This document shows positions 28,034-38,724 of a stretch of 64,000 nucleotides of DNA, in pieces. Each line of letters opens with the position of its first letter. Position 1 is the first letter of the stretch. Location of the stretch: assembly GCF_001042525.2 (NCBI RefSeq), contig NZ_CP011921.2, positions 744,001-808,000 of the forward strand. Reading direction: 5' to 3'. The notes below the pieces were generated by a model. It did no database searches. It saw only the letters and a program-made list of their open reading frames with translations, and had not been told where the DNA came from. Origin of the DNA: Francisella orientalis FNO12. Its GTDB lineage: Bacteria; Pseudomonadota; Gammaproteobacteria; Francisellales; Francisellaceae. Position numbers and translations under genes: made by a program.

Positions 28034-29194
28034 TTATTCATATTTTATTAGCATTTCAGCAATTTTCTTAGTTGGAGATACTATTTGATCTACACCGATA
28101 TTATTTGCAATATTAATGCTTTCATCTTTGTCAAGTTTGATGGATATTTTTATATTATCTGTTGGTTGTTCTGATGTTTTTAAAACTTCTTTGATTGAAA
28201 GAAGTGTTAAAATATTATCTGAATCTTTTTCATTAAGTATAAATATACTTTTAGCTTTAGTTATACTGGCTTTTTTAAGTGCATCATAATCATATGACTC
28301 TGCATCTATAAAATGTTTTTCTTGTTCTACATCAGTATTAATAAATTTCTGATAATAATTTTTTTCAATAACAATAATATTATCAATATGTGATTTAAAA
28401 TAATCTTTTATTAAGCACTTAGTAATTTCTGTATATCCACAAATTACAATATGGTCTTTCATTAAAGCAGCTCCATCTTTTTGTTTAAACTTTTCTGTGA
28501 TTCTATTAATAACACTACCAGCCATTACCGTTATAATAGTTGCAAATAATCCTATCCCCATAATCATAATAGATACAGTGAAAAGCTTGGCTTCTTCTGT
28601 TAGAGGGTGTATGTCTCCATATCCAACTGTACTAAATGTGACTATTGTGAAATATAGCGCGTCAGAAATATTCTTAATGCCATCAAATTCATCTTTTAGA
28701 TAGTATAGTCCAGTAACACTATATCCAATTGCTAAGAAAAATGAAATGAGTAATACGAACTGGTAGAAAGTTATTCTATTAGAGTTTTTCTTATCAAATG
28801 TTTTTCTAAAATATATGAGTAATAAAATTTCTAAAACATGAGTGAAAAATGCAACATCATAAGATATATGTTTATCTTGGACATAATCTCCAATAATTGA
28901 CAAGCTAATAAAGATAACAGCTAAAAACCAAAAAGTTCTTTTACGATTATAAATACCACGGGCTATGATTATCATCAAATACCCTAAGATCAAGGGTAAA
29001 AATATTCCTAATCTGGTATTGTACTTCATACCGAAATCGTATAGATCTGAAGGAATATTTGCATCTAAATTGACAGAGAATATTTTGTTAATTACTGGTG
29101 CAGCAACTGCTAAAATGGTAATAAAACCATTTAGAGTCATTGTTACAGATATAAAAAGAGGGATATATTTAGAGTACTTTTCTTTAATAGTCAC
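28034..29194 (-). CDS. Kch-like potassium channel with RCK domain
   Basis: A 386-residue membrane protein: several N-terminal helices (about residues 10-160), a pore helix and the selectivity filter T-V-G-Y-G-D (189-194), an inner helix, then a cytoplasmic TrkA-N/RCK domain from about residue 245 (HIVICGYTEITKCL). The layout resembles E. coli Kch (six helices plus RCK). Gating ligand unknown. It starts close to the decayed POT gene and is transcribed the same way as sthA, but the roughly 80-bp gap suggests a separate unit. Confidence 0.86.
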   Translation of the reverse strand: MTIKEKYSKYIPLFISVTMTLNGFITILAVAAPVINKIFSVNLDANIPSDLYDFGMKYNTRLGIFLPLILGYLMIIIARGIYNRKRTFWFLAVIFISLSIIGDYVQDKHISYDVAFFTHVLEILLLIYFRKTFDKKNSNRITFYQFVLLISFFLAIGYSVTGLYYLKDEFDGIKNISDALYFTIVTFSTVGYGDIHPLTEEAKLFTVSIMIMGIGLFATIITVMAGSVINRITEKFKQKDGAALMKDHIVICGYTEITKCLIKDYFKSHIDNIIVIEKNYYQKFINTDVEQEKHFIDAESYDYDALKKASITKAKSIFILNEKDSDNILTLLSIKEVLKTSEQPTDNIKISIKLDKDESINIANNIGVDQIVSPTKKIAEMLIKYE

Positions 29195-29272
29195 AGATTG
29201 ATGATATTAAAATAACTAAAAGGATAATTAGATTATAATGTATGGTTTGTTGAAAATACAGCGAATATATAA

Positions 29273-30719
29273 CTATATGTGAGCAAGTCTTCTAATTCTA
29301 GGTATTAGTACATACATGATAAATGCTGCTATACCAGCAATGATAGCTAAGCCCGCAAATAGAGTTAGATAATTATGATTTGTTTCCAGTGGTGTAGCAT
29401 TGATATCTGGTGAAGCAACTAATATTGATAGTAAACTTGCTATAACTCCAGATGCACTTCCTGTAACAACCATTCAAGATCCCATCATTAAGCCTTGTAG
29501 TCGAGGACTGGTAAGCTTACCAATTATGGCATATCCTGTTGGGGAGATTAAAAGCTCTCCTATGGACTGAAATATATAACTTAAAATTAACCATATAGCA
29601 GCAGTTTGTCCAAATTTGTTCGCTGAGAAAATTCCTATCACTAGCATTTAAAAGCCAATTCCTATAAATAGGATGCTAAAACAAAACTGCATAGGGAATG
29701 AGAATATAAATTTTCGACGAATAATTATAAGAAGGCTAGGTAATAATACACCGCCCACGGCTATTACTACAGTATTTACATTTTGAAACCATTGAGTCTG
29801 AATTATGAAGCTAAAAATATACTTGTCAACATTAGCTTCTGTAAATACCGTTAGAGCCATCGGTGCAAGCTGATAAGCAGACCAAAATACTAATCCGAAA
29901 GTTGCTAAATAATATAAGCATATACTTTTTCTTTTTGTTCTTTCGTATCTTGTGATCTTGCTATAGGGATAAACATTGCTAACAGAGCAATTCCGATAGC
30001 TAGTGCAATATAGTTTGTATTAAGATGATATTGTAAAGCTACAACTATAAATGGCTATAGTCATGAAAATTAGAATCACTATATACTATTTTTGTATAAG
30101 ATTTTTGTTCCAGAGTTTTTAATTTTTCTGACAAGAGGGGTAGTTCTATCCGCTACAGTTTTCCAGCTAGTAATTACAAGTAAAAAAGCGATTATGTTTG
30201 TAATAGTAGTAATAAGAAAAAGTATGTTATAACTATGTTCAGCTTGATATATACCTGCTACCGTAAAGCCAATAAAAACCGACATTCATTCCAGCATAGT
30301 TCCAAAAGAACGCAGTTTCGCGAGAAGTATCATCATTTTCAAATTGCTGAGTTAACATCATGTTAATACATGGGACATTTAGACCGCATCCTGTTAGAAA
30401 TAGAGCTAGAGCTATATATAGATATTCGGTGCTTGGGAACGATAAAAATATACAAGCGATTATCTGTAAGACCATACCTATTAAAAATAAAACTCGATAG
30501 CTAATTAATAGACCACCAATATATCCACCTAAAATATGTAAACCATAGTTAAATGCAACAAAAACACCTATTACAGCACTTACTTTTGTAACTGTGAATC
30601 CTAAAGCTTGAGTTATAAATAAAACTAATGTTGAGTAAAGAACAGCAAAACTTACTGTTGAAAATAGCTGTGTTATTAAATAGTAGTCTAGAGGCTTTTT
30701 TAATTAGAGTAACACCCAT
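29273..30719 (-). pseudogene. POT-family peptide transporter, broken (second copy)
   Basis: From the ATG at 30719 the frame gives MGVTLIK, then shifts in an A-run to KPLDYYLITQLFSTVSFAVL and FNYGLHILGGYIGG (POT motif). Further breaks: a frameshift near 30275 inside GMNVGFFIGFTVAGIYQAEH, stops near 30078-30055, frame changes near 29900, and an in-frame TGA near 29475 (MMGS stop MVVTGSASG, probably once TGG). Over 1.4 kb the protein is clearly a di/tripeptide:proton symporter, and it is not expressible as one chain. It is paralogous to the fragment set at 3022-4418. Confidence 0.87.
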
Positions 30720-30808
30720 TAAATTATTAGAGTCAACGTAGATAATAAAATTTATTTTATAGATGTTTTTTTCTAAAGAGTAGCTAAAATAGCAAATTTG
30801 ATAAAGGA

Positions 30809-32176
30809 TTATAGAATATACTGACTTAAATTTTTATTTTTGACTAATCCACTTAGTTTTTCATCTATGTAATTTATGGTTATATTTATAGATTTATTTT
30901 CTAAGTCTGGAGCATCAAAAGAAATTTCTTCTAGAAGTCTTTCCATAACAGTATGAAGTCTTCTAGCACCTATATTTTCAACTTCTTCGTTTACTTGAAA
31001 AGAAATTTCAGCAATCTTTCTGATAGCATCTTCTTCAAAGCTTAGTTCTACACTCTCAGTTTTCATTAAGGCAATATATTGCTTAAGTATAGAACAATCA
31101 GGCTCTTTTAGTATTCTAACAAAGTCTTCTATCTCAAGAGATTTTAGTTCTACTCTAATTGGTAATCTACCTTGAAGCTCTGGGATTAAGTCAGATGGTT
31201 TAGCAACATGGAATGCACCTGATGCTATAAACAGGATATGATCAGTCTTTATCATACCGTATTTAGTCGAGACAGTAGAGCCTTCTACTAATGGTAGTAA
31301 GTCACGCTGAACACCTTCTCTAGATACATCAGCACCTGAAGTTCCAGATTTTTTACAGACTTTATCAATTTCATCTAAGAATACGATACCATTTTGCTCA
31401 ACAGACTCAAGAGCTCTAGCCTTAATATCTTCTTCATTGATAAGTTTTGCAGCTTCTTCATCTTTGACCAGTTTAATAGCATCTTTGATTCTCATTTTCT
31501 TTGTTTTTTTCTTATCGCTACTTAAACTAGAGAACAGATCTTGAAGCTGATTTGTCATATCTTCCATGCTTGGATGACCCATTACACCTATACTTTTAGG
31601 GGCTACAGATACCTCGATCTCGATCTCTTTATCATTTAACTCGCCATTTTGGATTTTTTTTCTAAAAATCTCACGAGTTTTATTTTCTTTTTCTTTTTTA
31701 GAGTGAGCATCTTCAGAAGGCTCATTCGCAAATCCTACTTTTGACTCAGAAGCTCTAGCAGGAGGTATAAGAACATCTAATATTCTGTCCTCTGCTAATA
31801 CAGCAGCTTTTTCTGTAACTTTTTGCTTAGCTTCTTCACGCTTCATTTTAACAGCAGTTTCTACTAGATCGCGGATTATAGACTCAACATCTTTACCTAC
31901 ATAACCAACCTCTGTAAATTTAGTGGCTTCAACTTTGATAAAAGGCGCATCTGCTAATTTTGCTAGTCTACGAGCAATCTCTGTTTTACCTACACCAGTA
32001 GGTCCTATCATTAGGATGTTTTTAGGAGTTACTTCTTGACGCATCTCGTCATCAAGCCGCATTCTACGCCATCTATTACGTAGAGCGATAGCAACTGCTT
32101 TTTTAGCATCATTTTGACCTATAATATGTCTTTCTAATTCATGTACTATTGTTTTTGGAGTCATTACTTGAGTCAT
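30809..32176 (-). CDS. hslU: HslU, ATPase of the HslVU protease
   Basis: A 455-residue AAA+ unfoldase that feeds substrates to HslV. The N-terminal helix [17 protein letters not shown] is diagnostic, Walker A is [15 protein letters not shown], the intermediate (I) domain spans about residues 110-250, and Walker B is FLDEIDKV. The C-terminal tail ends YIL, which is needed to activate HslV. Follows hslV by 7 bp. The start at 32176 has AAGGA upstream; a second in-frame ATG (32164) is possible. Confidence 0.97.
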   Translation of the reverse strand: MTQVMTPKTIVHELERHIIGQNDAKKAVAIALRNRWRRMRLDDEMRQEVTPKNILMIGPTGVGKTEIARRLAKLADAPFIKVEATKFTEVGYVGKDVESIIRDLVETAVKMKREEAKQKVTEKAAVLAEDRILDVLIPPARASESKVGFANEPSEDAHSKKEKENKTREIFRKKIQNGELNDKEIEIEVSVAPKSIGVMGHPSMEDMTNQLQDLFSSLSSDKKKTKKMRIKDAIKLVKDEEAAKLINEEDIKARALESVEQNGIVFLDEIDKVCKKSGTSGADVSREGVQRDLLPLVEGSTVSTKYGMIKTDHILFIASGAFHVAKPSDLIPELQGRLPIRVELKSLEIEDFVRILKEPDCSILKQYIALMKTESVELSFEEDAIRKIAEISFQVNEEVENIGARRLHTVMERLLEEISFDAPDLENKSINITINYIDEKLSGLVKNKNLSQYIL

Positions 32177-32183
32177 CGTATAA

Positions 32184-32735
32184 CTATCCTTTTTTGTTGT
32201 CTAAACTTTCTATAGTGAAATTATGATTTGTGTATATACAAGTGTCTGCAGCTATTGTAAGACTTTTTCTAACTATTTCTTCAGCAGAGAGATCTGTGTT
32301 TTCTACAAGTGCTGTTGCTGCAGATCGAGCATAAGTTGATCCAGAACCAATAGAAATAATATCGTTCTTATCAGCAGCCATAACATCTCCAGCTCCCGAT
32401 ATTAGAAGAGATAGTTTCTCATCTGCGACTATAATCATAGCTTCTAACTTACTCAGCATTCTATCTAAACGCCATTCACGTACCATTTCAACAGCAGCTC
32501 TTTCAAGATTACCTTGATAAAATTCTAATTTTTGTTCAAATTTTTCGAATAGTGTAAATGCATCTGCAGTAGAGCCTGCAAAACCTGTGAGAACTTTACC
32601 ACCATTTAATTTTCTAACTTTTATGATATTTTCTTTTGCTATTGTATATCCTAGTGTAGCTTGACCATCGCCACCGATTACTACTTTATCACCTTTTCTA
32701 ACGCATAGGATGGTAGTTCCTTTCATTGCTTCCAT
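32184..32735 (-). CDS. hslV: HslV, protease subunit of HslVU
   Basis: A 20S-proteasome-like threonine peptidase of about 183 residues. I start it at the ATG at 32735, preceded by AAAGGA with 7-base spacing, rather than an upstream TTG. The mature N-terminus is the Thr in [20 protein letters not shown], so a six-residue propeptide (MEAMKG) must be removed; E. coli HslV loses only Met. K33-region [16 protein letters not shown] and the [11 protein letters not shown] turn are typical. First gene of hslVU, which in other bacteria is heat-shock induced. Confidence 0.96.
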   Translation of the reverse strand: MEAMKGTTILCVRKGDKVVIGGDGQATLGYTIAKENIIKVRKLNGGKVLTGFAGSTADAFTLFEKFEQKLEFYQGNLERAAVEMVREWRLDRMLSKLEAMIIVADEKLSLLISGAGDVMAADKNDIISIGSGSTYARSAATALVENTDLSAEEIVRKSLTIAADTCIYTNHNFTIESLDNKKG

Positions 32736-32920
32736 AATCAAATCCTTTATTAGGTTTGTTAAAATAATCTATGTAATATTACTTAAATGGTATTGATATA
32801 AAGTTTTACAAGCGATTTATTATATTTTTTTCAGATTTAAAGAGCTTATTGGTTTTTCTGAGACAAAAATAGTAAATTTTATGTTATATTTTAGCTTGTT
32901 TTATTTTTTACTAGAGCATT

Positions 32921-33673
32921 ATGATGAATAATTTAAATTTTAGAGAAACGATTTCAATAGCTACAAATATATACAAGAGAGCTTTTAAAATAACTTTTGT
33001 ATTAGCTTTTATGCTGTCATTTATATCTGAGTTTTGTTTTGTATATCTAATGAATCACGGCATGGCAGATTATATTCAAAGTGGTAACGAAGCTGATATT
33101 TCACAATTACCATCAGGAAATATACTAGCGAGTATATTTTTGTTGATTGTCGTAGCTACTATATTTGTTTATGCAATGATAATAATATTGCAAGGTATTG
33201 TGGTTAAGCATGAAATAAAAGTATCAGATGCGTTAAAAATAGCTCTACAGATATTTTCAAAAAGGATATTCGTGTTTCTAGGAGCATTTTTGCTTTCGAT
33301 GATTGCTATGACATTATTTACGATGTTTCTACAATATATAGGTATTTTTCTAGGAATAATATTTTTCTTGACAGTTATGCCTGCTGTATTACTAGCACAA
33401 AAGGGTGTTTTTGAGTCTATATCTAATAACTTTAGTATAATAAGAAGTAACTTTTTTTACATGTTTAGAATATCTATCACAATATTAGCTCTTATGATAA
33501 TTAAACCATTAGTAACTTTTGGGTTAATATATTTATTGAAAAATTTTGGCTTAGAGACGAGTTCATTAGAGATGTCTATTCAAAATATTGTTGTGACAGT
33601 TGTTGATGCTTTTATTTTGCCTTTTATTTTTGCAATTAGTGTTGCAACATTCTTCTCAACAAACTCTAAATAA
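32921..33673 (+). CDS. Six-helix inner-membrane protein, YciC-like
   Basis: A 250-residue hydrophobic protein with about six helices, a soluble loop near residues 50-65 and an interior motif LLAQKGVFESISNNFSIIRSN that resembles the YciC/UPF0259 and DUF975-type membrane families (the GVFESI...S pattern). Function unknown. Divergent from hslV, convergent with lplA (3 bp apart). Family assignment tentative. Confidence 0.6.
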   Translation: MMNNLNFRETISIATNIYKRAFKITFVLAFMLSFISEFCFVYLMNHGMADYIQSGNEADISQLPSGNILASIFLLIVVATIFVYAMIIILQGIVVKHEIKVSDALKIALQIFSKRIFVFLGAFLLSMIAMTLFTMFLQYIGIFLGIIFFLTVMPAVLLAQKGVFESISNNFSIIRSNFFYMFRISITILALMIIKPLVTFGLIYLLKNFGLETSSLEMSIQNIVVTVVDAFILPFIFAISVATFFSTNSK

Positions 33674-33676
33674 AAT

Positions 33677-34579
33677 TTATTCTGTAAGAATTTTCTTAAA
33701 AAAATCAAAATTATAGTTATTTTCAAAACGGATATTTCTATCAGCTAAATTTGTATTTTTATAAACATTATTAATCTCTGTAACAATACCAGCATCAATC
33801 TTGATTTTGATTTCTTCACTACCTTTTGTGTATGTTTTAGTAAATGGTAGAGTTTTTCCAAAGCGCCATTTCCATTCTTTTAATGTTTCTATTTCTTTGT
33901 CTATAAGCTCTCTATTTCCTAATGGTGTTTCTTCATTTATTAGGCTTAAATCAATACTTCTGAAGCCTTTAATAAAAGATCTCGTGAGATCTTGAGTTCG
34001 TATATCATGTTTTATTTCATATAGATTGATTACTTTTGAGCGATGAGATTTCACTCCTTTTGTATCTAAAGATTTATCTATTGGTTGATGAAGGTAGTCA
34101 TAGAGTTTTTTTGTATTAGCATTGATGAGCAGTGTACCATGATGGAAAGCACGATCTTTTTTCTCTCGAAAAGCGCAGCCTGATACTTTGTAGGTATGAC
34201 CATTATGATCAACAACAATATCATTTCTTTCATTGGCATATACATCTATACCTAGTTTTTTGATAGTATTGCATACTAGGTCAAGGTTTGCTTTGATGTC
34301 ATGCTCTTTTTTTGTACTAATGATAGTGTAGTTAAGATTACCATAGTCATGATAAACAGTTCCGCCACCACTTTGGCGGCGAACCATTGGTATATTATCG
34401 TTATTCATTGCTTCAAGGTTACACTCAAGCCATGGGTTTTGAGCTCTACCAATAACAACACATGGAGAGTTTTGCCATAAAAATAAAATCTTTTCATGAT
34501 GAAGTTTTTTTAGAAACAACCAGTTTTCAAAAGCTAAATTGAAATAAATATCATTACTTTGTGATATATATATATGCAT
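33677..34579 (-). CDS. lplA: Lipoate-protein ligase A
   Basis: Attaches scavenged lipoate to lipoyl domains via lipoyl-AMP. At 300 residues it is shorter than E. coli LplA (338). Motifs: RRQSGGGTVYHDYGNLNYTI (substrate-binding loop), KVSGCAFREKKDRAFHHGTLLIN (KxxG.A catalytic region), and a reduced C-terminal accessory domain. With lipA at 5 kb, the cell can both make and salvage lipoate, useful for an intracellular parasite. Monocistronic by appearance. Confidence 0.9.
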   Translation of the reverse strand: MHIYISQSNDIYFNLAFENWLFLKKLHHEKILFLWQNSPCVVIGRAQNPWLECNLEAMNNDNIPMVRRQSGGGTVYHDYGNLNYTIISTKKEHDIKANLDLVCNTIKKLGIDVYANERNDIVVDHNGHTYKVSGCAFREKKDRAFHHGTLLINANTKKLYDYLHQPIDKSLDTKGVKSHRSKVINLYEIKHDIRTQDLTRSFIKGFRSIDLSLINEETPLGNRELIDKEIETLKEWKWRFGKTLPFTKTYTKGSEEIKIKIDAGIVTEINNVYKNTNLADRNIRFENNYNFDFFKKILTE

Positions 34580-34644
34580 AGGATATTAAATGTTTTTACT
34601 TTGTAGTAAGTATAAGGTTTTATTGGTTCTATAAAAGAGTTTTG

Positions 34645-34653
34645 TGCTATAAT
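34645..34653 (+). promoter_or_regulatory. Extended -10 promoter element for tyrS
   Basis: TGCTATAAT, an extended -10 (TGn plus perfect TATAAT), lies 38 bases before the tyrS ATG. The -35 region (TTGGTT at 34623, 19-base spacing) is weak, which extended -10 promoters tolerate. Confidence 0.5.
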
Positions 34654-34691
34654 TTTGCTTTATTGAAAGAAATTTTTATATACAAAATATA

Positions 34692-35882
34692 ATGTCGACT
34701 ATACAACAGACTTTAGAAATAATCAAAAGAGGGGCTGATGAAGTCCTAATCGAAGAAGAATTAGTTAAAAAACTAGAAAAAAATAGACCTTTAGTAGTCA
34801 AATTTGGCTGTGATCCAACAGCTCCTGATATCCATCTTGGTCATACAGTTGTTATTAACAAATTAAAACAATTACAAGACTTAGGACATGAAATTCACTT
34901 TTTGATAGGTGATTTCACAGCTCAGATAGGCGATCCTACTGGTAAAAATGCGACAAGACCTCCATTGACTGCAGAAGAAGTTGCTGCAAATGCTGAAACA
35001 TATACTAAACAAGTTTTTAAAATCTTAGATAAAGAAAAAACAGTCATTCGTCGTAATGGCGATTGGTTTGATAAAATGTCTGCGAGTGATATGATTAAAC
35101 TAGCATCTAAATCAACAGTCGCTAGAATGCTTGAAAGAGATGATTTCTCAAAAAGATACAAAGGAGGTCAGTCTATCTCAATACATGAGTTTTTATATCC
35201 ATTAGTACAAGGCTATGATTCTGTAGCTATGAATACTGATATCGAGCTTGGTGGCACGGATCAGAAATTTAACTTGTTGATGGGTAGAGAGCTACAAAAA
35301 CAACAAGGTCAGGAACCACAAGTTATCATAACGATGCCACTTCTTGAAGGTTTAGATGGTGTCAAAAAGATGTCAAAATCTAGCCAAAACTATATAGGTA
35401 TTGAAGAGACTCCTAATGATATGTTTGGTAAGGTGATGTCAATTTCAGATGAACTGATGTGGAGATATTACGAGTTACTTAGTTTTAAATCCTTAGATAC
35501 TATAGCTAACTTAAAGCAGGATGTTGTTAATGGTACTAACCCACGTGACATTAAAATAGAGTTGGCAAAAGAGCTAATTGAGAGATTTCACTCTAAAGAA
35601 GATGCTGAAAGTGCTCATCAGGATTTTATCCAAAGATTCCAAAAAAATCAGATACCTGATGACATAAATGTTGTAGAATTAAATCAAGAGTTGCCAATAG
35701 CAAACTTGTTAAAAGAGGCAGGATTGGTAGCGAGTACGTCAGAAGCTATCCGTATGATTAAGCAGGGAGCTGTTAAAATTGATGGTGAAAAGACTGATGA
35801 TAACAAAGCTATTTTTGGTAAAGGTACAGAAAATGTTTTCCAAGTTGGTAAACGTAAATTTGCAAAAGTTATTATAAAATAA
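34692..35882 (+). CDS. tyrS: Tyrosyl-tRNA synthetase
   Basis: A 396-residue class Ic synthetase. Class I motifs: HLGHT (HIGH, about residue 48) and KKMSKS (KMSKS). Tyrosine-recognition [20 protein letters not shown] is present, and the C-terminal S4-like domain is seen in [18 protein letters not shown]. The shape matches the TyrRS group found in many gammaproteobacteria (TyrZ-like) with a KMSKS-containing Rossmann domain. Own promoter; a small membrane ORF follows 13 bp later. Confidence 0.97.
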   Translation: MSTIQQTLEIIKRGADEVLIEEELVKKLEKNRPLVVKFGCDPTAPDIHLGHTVVINKLKQLQDLGHEIHFLIGDFTAQIGDPTGKNATRPPLTAEEVAANAETYTKQVFKILDKEKTVIRRNGDWFDKMSASDMIKLASKSTVARMLERDDFSKRYKGGQSISIHEFLYPLVQGYDSVAMNTDIELGGTDQKFNLLMGRELQKQQGQEPQVIITMPLLEGLDGVKKMSKSSQNYIGIEETPNDMFGKVMSISDELMWRYYELLSFKSLDTIANLKQDVVNGTNPRDIKIELAKELIERFHSKEDAESAHQDFIQRFQKNQIPDDINVVELNQELPIANLLKEAGLVASTSEAIRMIKQGAVKIDGEKTDDNKAIFGKGTENVFQVGKRKFAKVIIK

Positions 35883-35895
35883 GGGGTTGTTTAAA

Positions 35896-36060
35896 ATGGA
35901 TAAATTTTTATCAATATTTGTAGGGGTTTTAATCATAGTAACTATTATTACTGTTTTTATTCATCTATTTCCTATAGCTATTAAAGTATGTTTTATATCA
36001 GTAATAATCAGTGCAATAATTTATGTTGTGCTTAAGATGATAGAAAAATTTAGTAATTAA
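35896..36060 (+). CDS. 54-residue hydrophobic membrane peptide
   Basis: ATG at 35896, with AAGGGG 10 bases upstream, starts MDKFLSIFVGVLIIVTIITV and ends MIEKFSN at a TAA (36058-36060). Nearly the whole chain is hydrophobic, with two predicted helices split near HLFPIAIK. No family recognised. It lies 13 bp after tyrS, so it may be co-transcribed. The esterase remnant downstream happens to continue in the same frame, so a fused or shared origin cannot be excluded. Confidence 0.5.
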   Translation: MDKFLSIFVGVLIIVTIITVFIHLFPIAIKVCFISVIISAIIYVVLKMIEKFSN

Positions 36061-36078
36061 TCGTATTTAACTATAATA

Positions 36079-37075
36079 GTAAAACCAGTGGGTGTAATTT
36101 TTTATTTTTATGCAAATAAAGAACAATATTTAAGATCTTATTATTCAAAAAGTTTAGCGTCAAAACTTAAGTATATACCCGAAAAATATCTAAATACACC
36201 TGCAGATATAAGTGAAGAGCTCAGAAAAACTATAGATGCTCAACCTAGAGATAATAGTGTTTAACATAATGATGAAATTGCTAAAATTTCATTGAATCTA
36301 GCTAAGCAGAATAATATATCTATTGAGAACATGAGTATAGCTGGTGTTAATTGTTATAAAGTTAAGCCAGCAGTCATTAATAAGGATTATAAAGATATCC
36401 TGATTATTGGAGTTCATGATGGAGGATATATAAATTATCCAGGAGTTGCATCAACATTAGAATCAGTACTTCTTGCATCTACTTTTGGATGTGAAGTTTT
36501 GTGTGTAGATTATAGACAGCTTCCAGACTATCCTTATCCACATGGTTTGAATGATCTCGTGAGTGTATGGAAAAATATCACAAAAGACAAAGATGCTAGT
36601 AATATTGCTATGGCAGGTAGTTCTGCCGGAGCTGTTTTGATTATGGCATTCATTCATAGGGCTAAAGAAGAAAATCTTGTTAAACCAGCTGTTTTGTTCT
36701 TGGGTAGTCCAGCAGCAGATCTATCTCGTGATACAGACTCAGTTAATGTTAATGAGTGGGTTGATAATGTATTAGTTTCGTATGATGAATATATGGGTAA
36801 AATAGCTAAAATGTATGCTGATGGATTAGATGTTAAAAATATTAGGATATCTCCTTATTAGTAATTTTCCACCAAGCATATTAGCCACTGGTACAAGAGA
36901 TATGCTATTAAGTGCTACCATAAAAACTCATAGAAAACTTAGAAGTTGTGGAGTTGATGCGCAATTACATGTTTTTGAAGCGATGTCTCATAGTCAATAT
37001 TTAGCTAGTCCAGATATTCCAGAAGGCAAAGAATTTTGTAAAGAAATAAAGTACTTTTTTGATAGGTACTTTTAA
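36079..37075 (+). pseudogene. Alpha/beta-hydrolase (hormone-sensitive-lipase-type esterase), broken
   Basis: Reading frames joined give KPVGVIFYFYANKEQYLRSY, SKSLASKLKYIPEKYLNTPA, an in-frame TAA near 36262, NISIENMSIAGVNCYKV, the oxyanion motif GVHDGGY, the nucleophile elbow AGSSAGA, then a frameshift near 36845, ILATGTRDML (Asp) and FEAMSHSQY (His). All three catalytic-triad positions are thus recognisable. One nonsense codon and one frameshift inactivate it, and no convincing start codon remains. Substrate unknown. The 5' limit is uncertain. Confidence 0.8.
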
Positions 37076-37389
37076 CTCAAAACCAAAGTTTTCTAAGTAC
37101 ACATCATTATCAATATAAAGATAATCGTTATAGGAATGGGCTGATTTTTAATAATTTAATGATTAATTAGTTATGAGTTGATATATGTACTTATCTAAAC
37201 TAATATAATGCACTCAAATATAATCCAGCATCTAAATCTAAATAAATTGTTAGGATAACAAATAATAGTTTATTGTTAACTTTTTGCTAAATTGTTGGTT
37301 GACGTTTTATTTAAATTTACACACACTAGTGTAGTGAGGACTGACTTTTTAAGCTTTTAAATAGAAGAAGTTTAAAGAAAATAGATAAT
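37076..37389. other. 314-bp intergenic region before the itaconate cluster
   Basis: AT-rich with no ORF or RNA gene seen. It holds a perfect 10-bp palindrome, ACACTAGTGT (37323-37332), about 70 bp before the start of the CoA-transferase, in a position where an operator could lie. No strong promoter match was found. Confidence 0.5.
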
Positions 37390-37401
37390 ATGAGGATAAT
37401 C

Positions 37402-38713
37402 ATGAATATTGAAGGTCTGTATAAAGAGAAACTGATGAGTGCCGAAGAGGCTGTTTTACTAATACCTGAAGTTGGCTCAATTTCTATCGGGATGAGAGTA
37501 GCAACTCCTCCTGCGTTGATAGAAGCAGTTGCGAAGCGTGCTAGACACGGAAATATTAAAGATTTGAGGGTTTACTATATGCGCTCTGGTGGAAAAGCAC
37601 TGGAAACCTTGTTCCAAGAAGATTTACTTGATGTGGTACACCCTTACTCTTCAATGCTAACTAAAGAGGAGGCGAAGTTAGTAGTTGCTGGTTTTAAAAA
37701 AGGGAAAAAACTTATCAATTTTGTTCCTATTTCTTTTTCTCGTTATCCTGAAACAATTAGTAAATTGATTGATCTCGATACTTTTTTAGTCACTGTTGCA
37801 CCTATGGATAAACATGGTTATTTCAACTTTGGTACTAATGGTGATTATGCAATAGAGCTTTCGCGTCATGCCAAAAAATTAATTGTAGAGGTTAATGAAA
37901 ATATGCCGCGTACAGCAGGCGAAAGCCTGCTCCATATTTCAGAAGTAGATGCTATTATTGAAAATACAGTACCATTATTAGAAGAAAAATCACATCCATT
38001 AACAGAAGTTGATCATAAAATTGGTCAAATTATTGCTCCGATGATTTGTGATGGAGCGACTATTCAAATTGGCATTGGTAGAGTCCCTAATGCTGTGGCA
38101 GAACATATAGTAAATGATAAGGACTTAGGTATACACACTGAGGTAATAACATCTAGGTTGATTGATTTGATAAAAAACGGTGTGGTTACTAATAGCAAAA
38201 AGAGAATCAATCGTCATGTGAGTGTTTTTACTTTTGCTATTGGAGACCGTAGTGTTTATGATTTTATCGATGACAACCTTTCTATGGCTTGCATGCCTGT
38301 ATCATATGTAAATAAGCCAGAAATTATTGGGAAAAATCCAAATATGGTCTCGATAAATTCTTTTGTTGAAATTGATTTTTTTGGACAAGTAAACTCAGAG
38401 TATATTGGTCATCAATTTTCTAGAGCGGGGGTAACTTGATTTTATTCGTGGTGCTCATCTATCTGAAGGAGGGATCTCTATTTTAGCTAATAGTTCAACA
38501 GCTACTGGAGGTAAGTTATCTAGGATAGTTCCTCGATTAACTTCAATGACAACAGATACAAGGCTAGATATTGATTATATTGTAACTGAGTATGGTCACT
38601 GTAAATTAGCAGGACTGTCTACTTCTGAACGGACTAAAGCATTAATTAGTATAGCTCATCCAGATTTTCGAGAGGAGTTAATGCGAAAGGCAAAAGAAAT
38701 TAATTGTATTTAG
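37402..38713 (+). pseudogene. Itaconate/4-hydroxybutyrate-type CoA-transferase, frameshifted
   Basis: The start at 37402 has GAGGA just upstream (alternative ATG at 37390). The first 345 residues show the acetyl-CoA hydrolase/transferase family pattern: SISIGMRVATPPALIEAVAK, MDKHGYFNFGTN, VEVNENMPRTAGES and IQIGIGRVPNAVAEHI. A one-base shift near 38430 truncates the chain, and another frame carries on with DFIRGAHLSEGGISILANSS and ends LMRKAKEINCI. With a CitE-like lyase and a MaoC hydratase downstream, this corresponds to Ict (RipA) of bacterial itaconate degradation. The cluster's first enzyme therefore appears dead. Confidence 0.78.
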
Positions 38714-38724
38714 TGGAGAATGTT

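Noticed and set aside
38704-38724. CitE-like lyase start at 38704
   Set aside because: TTG codon overlapping the CoA-transferase end; the ATG at 38725 has a ribosome-binding site and matches homologues.
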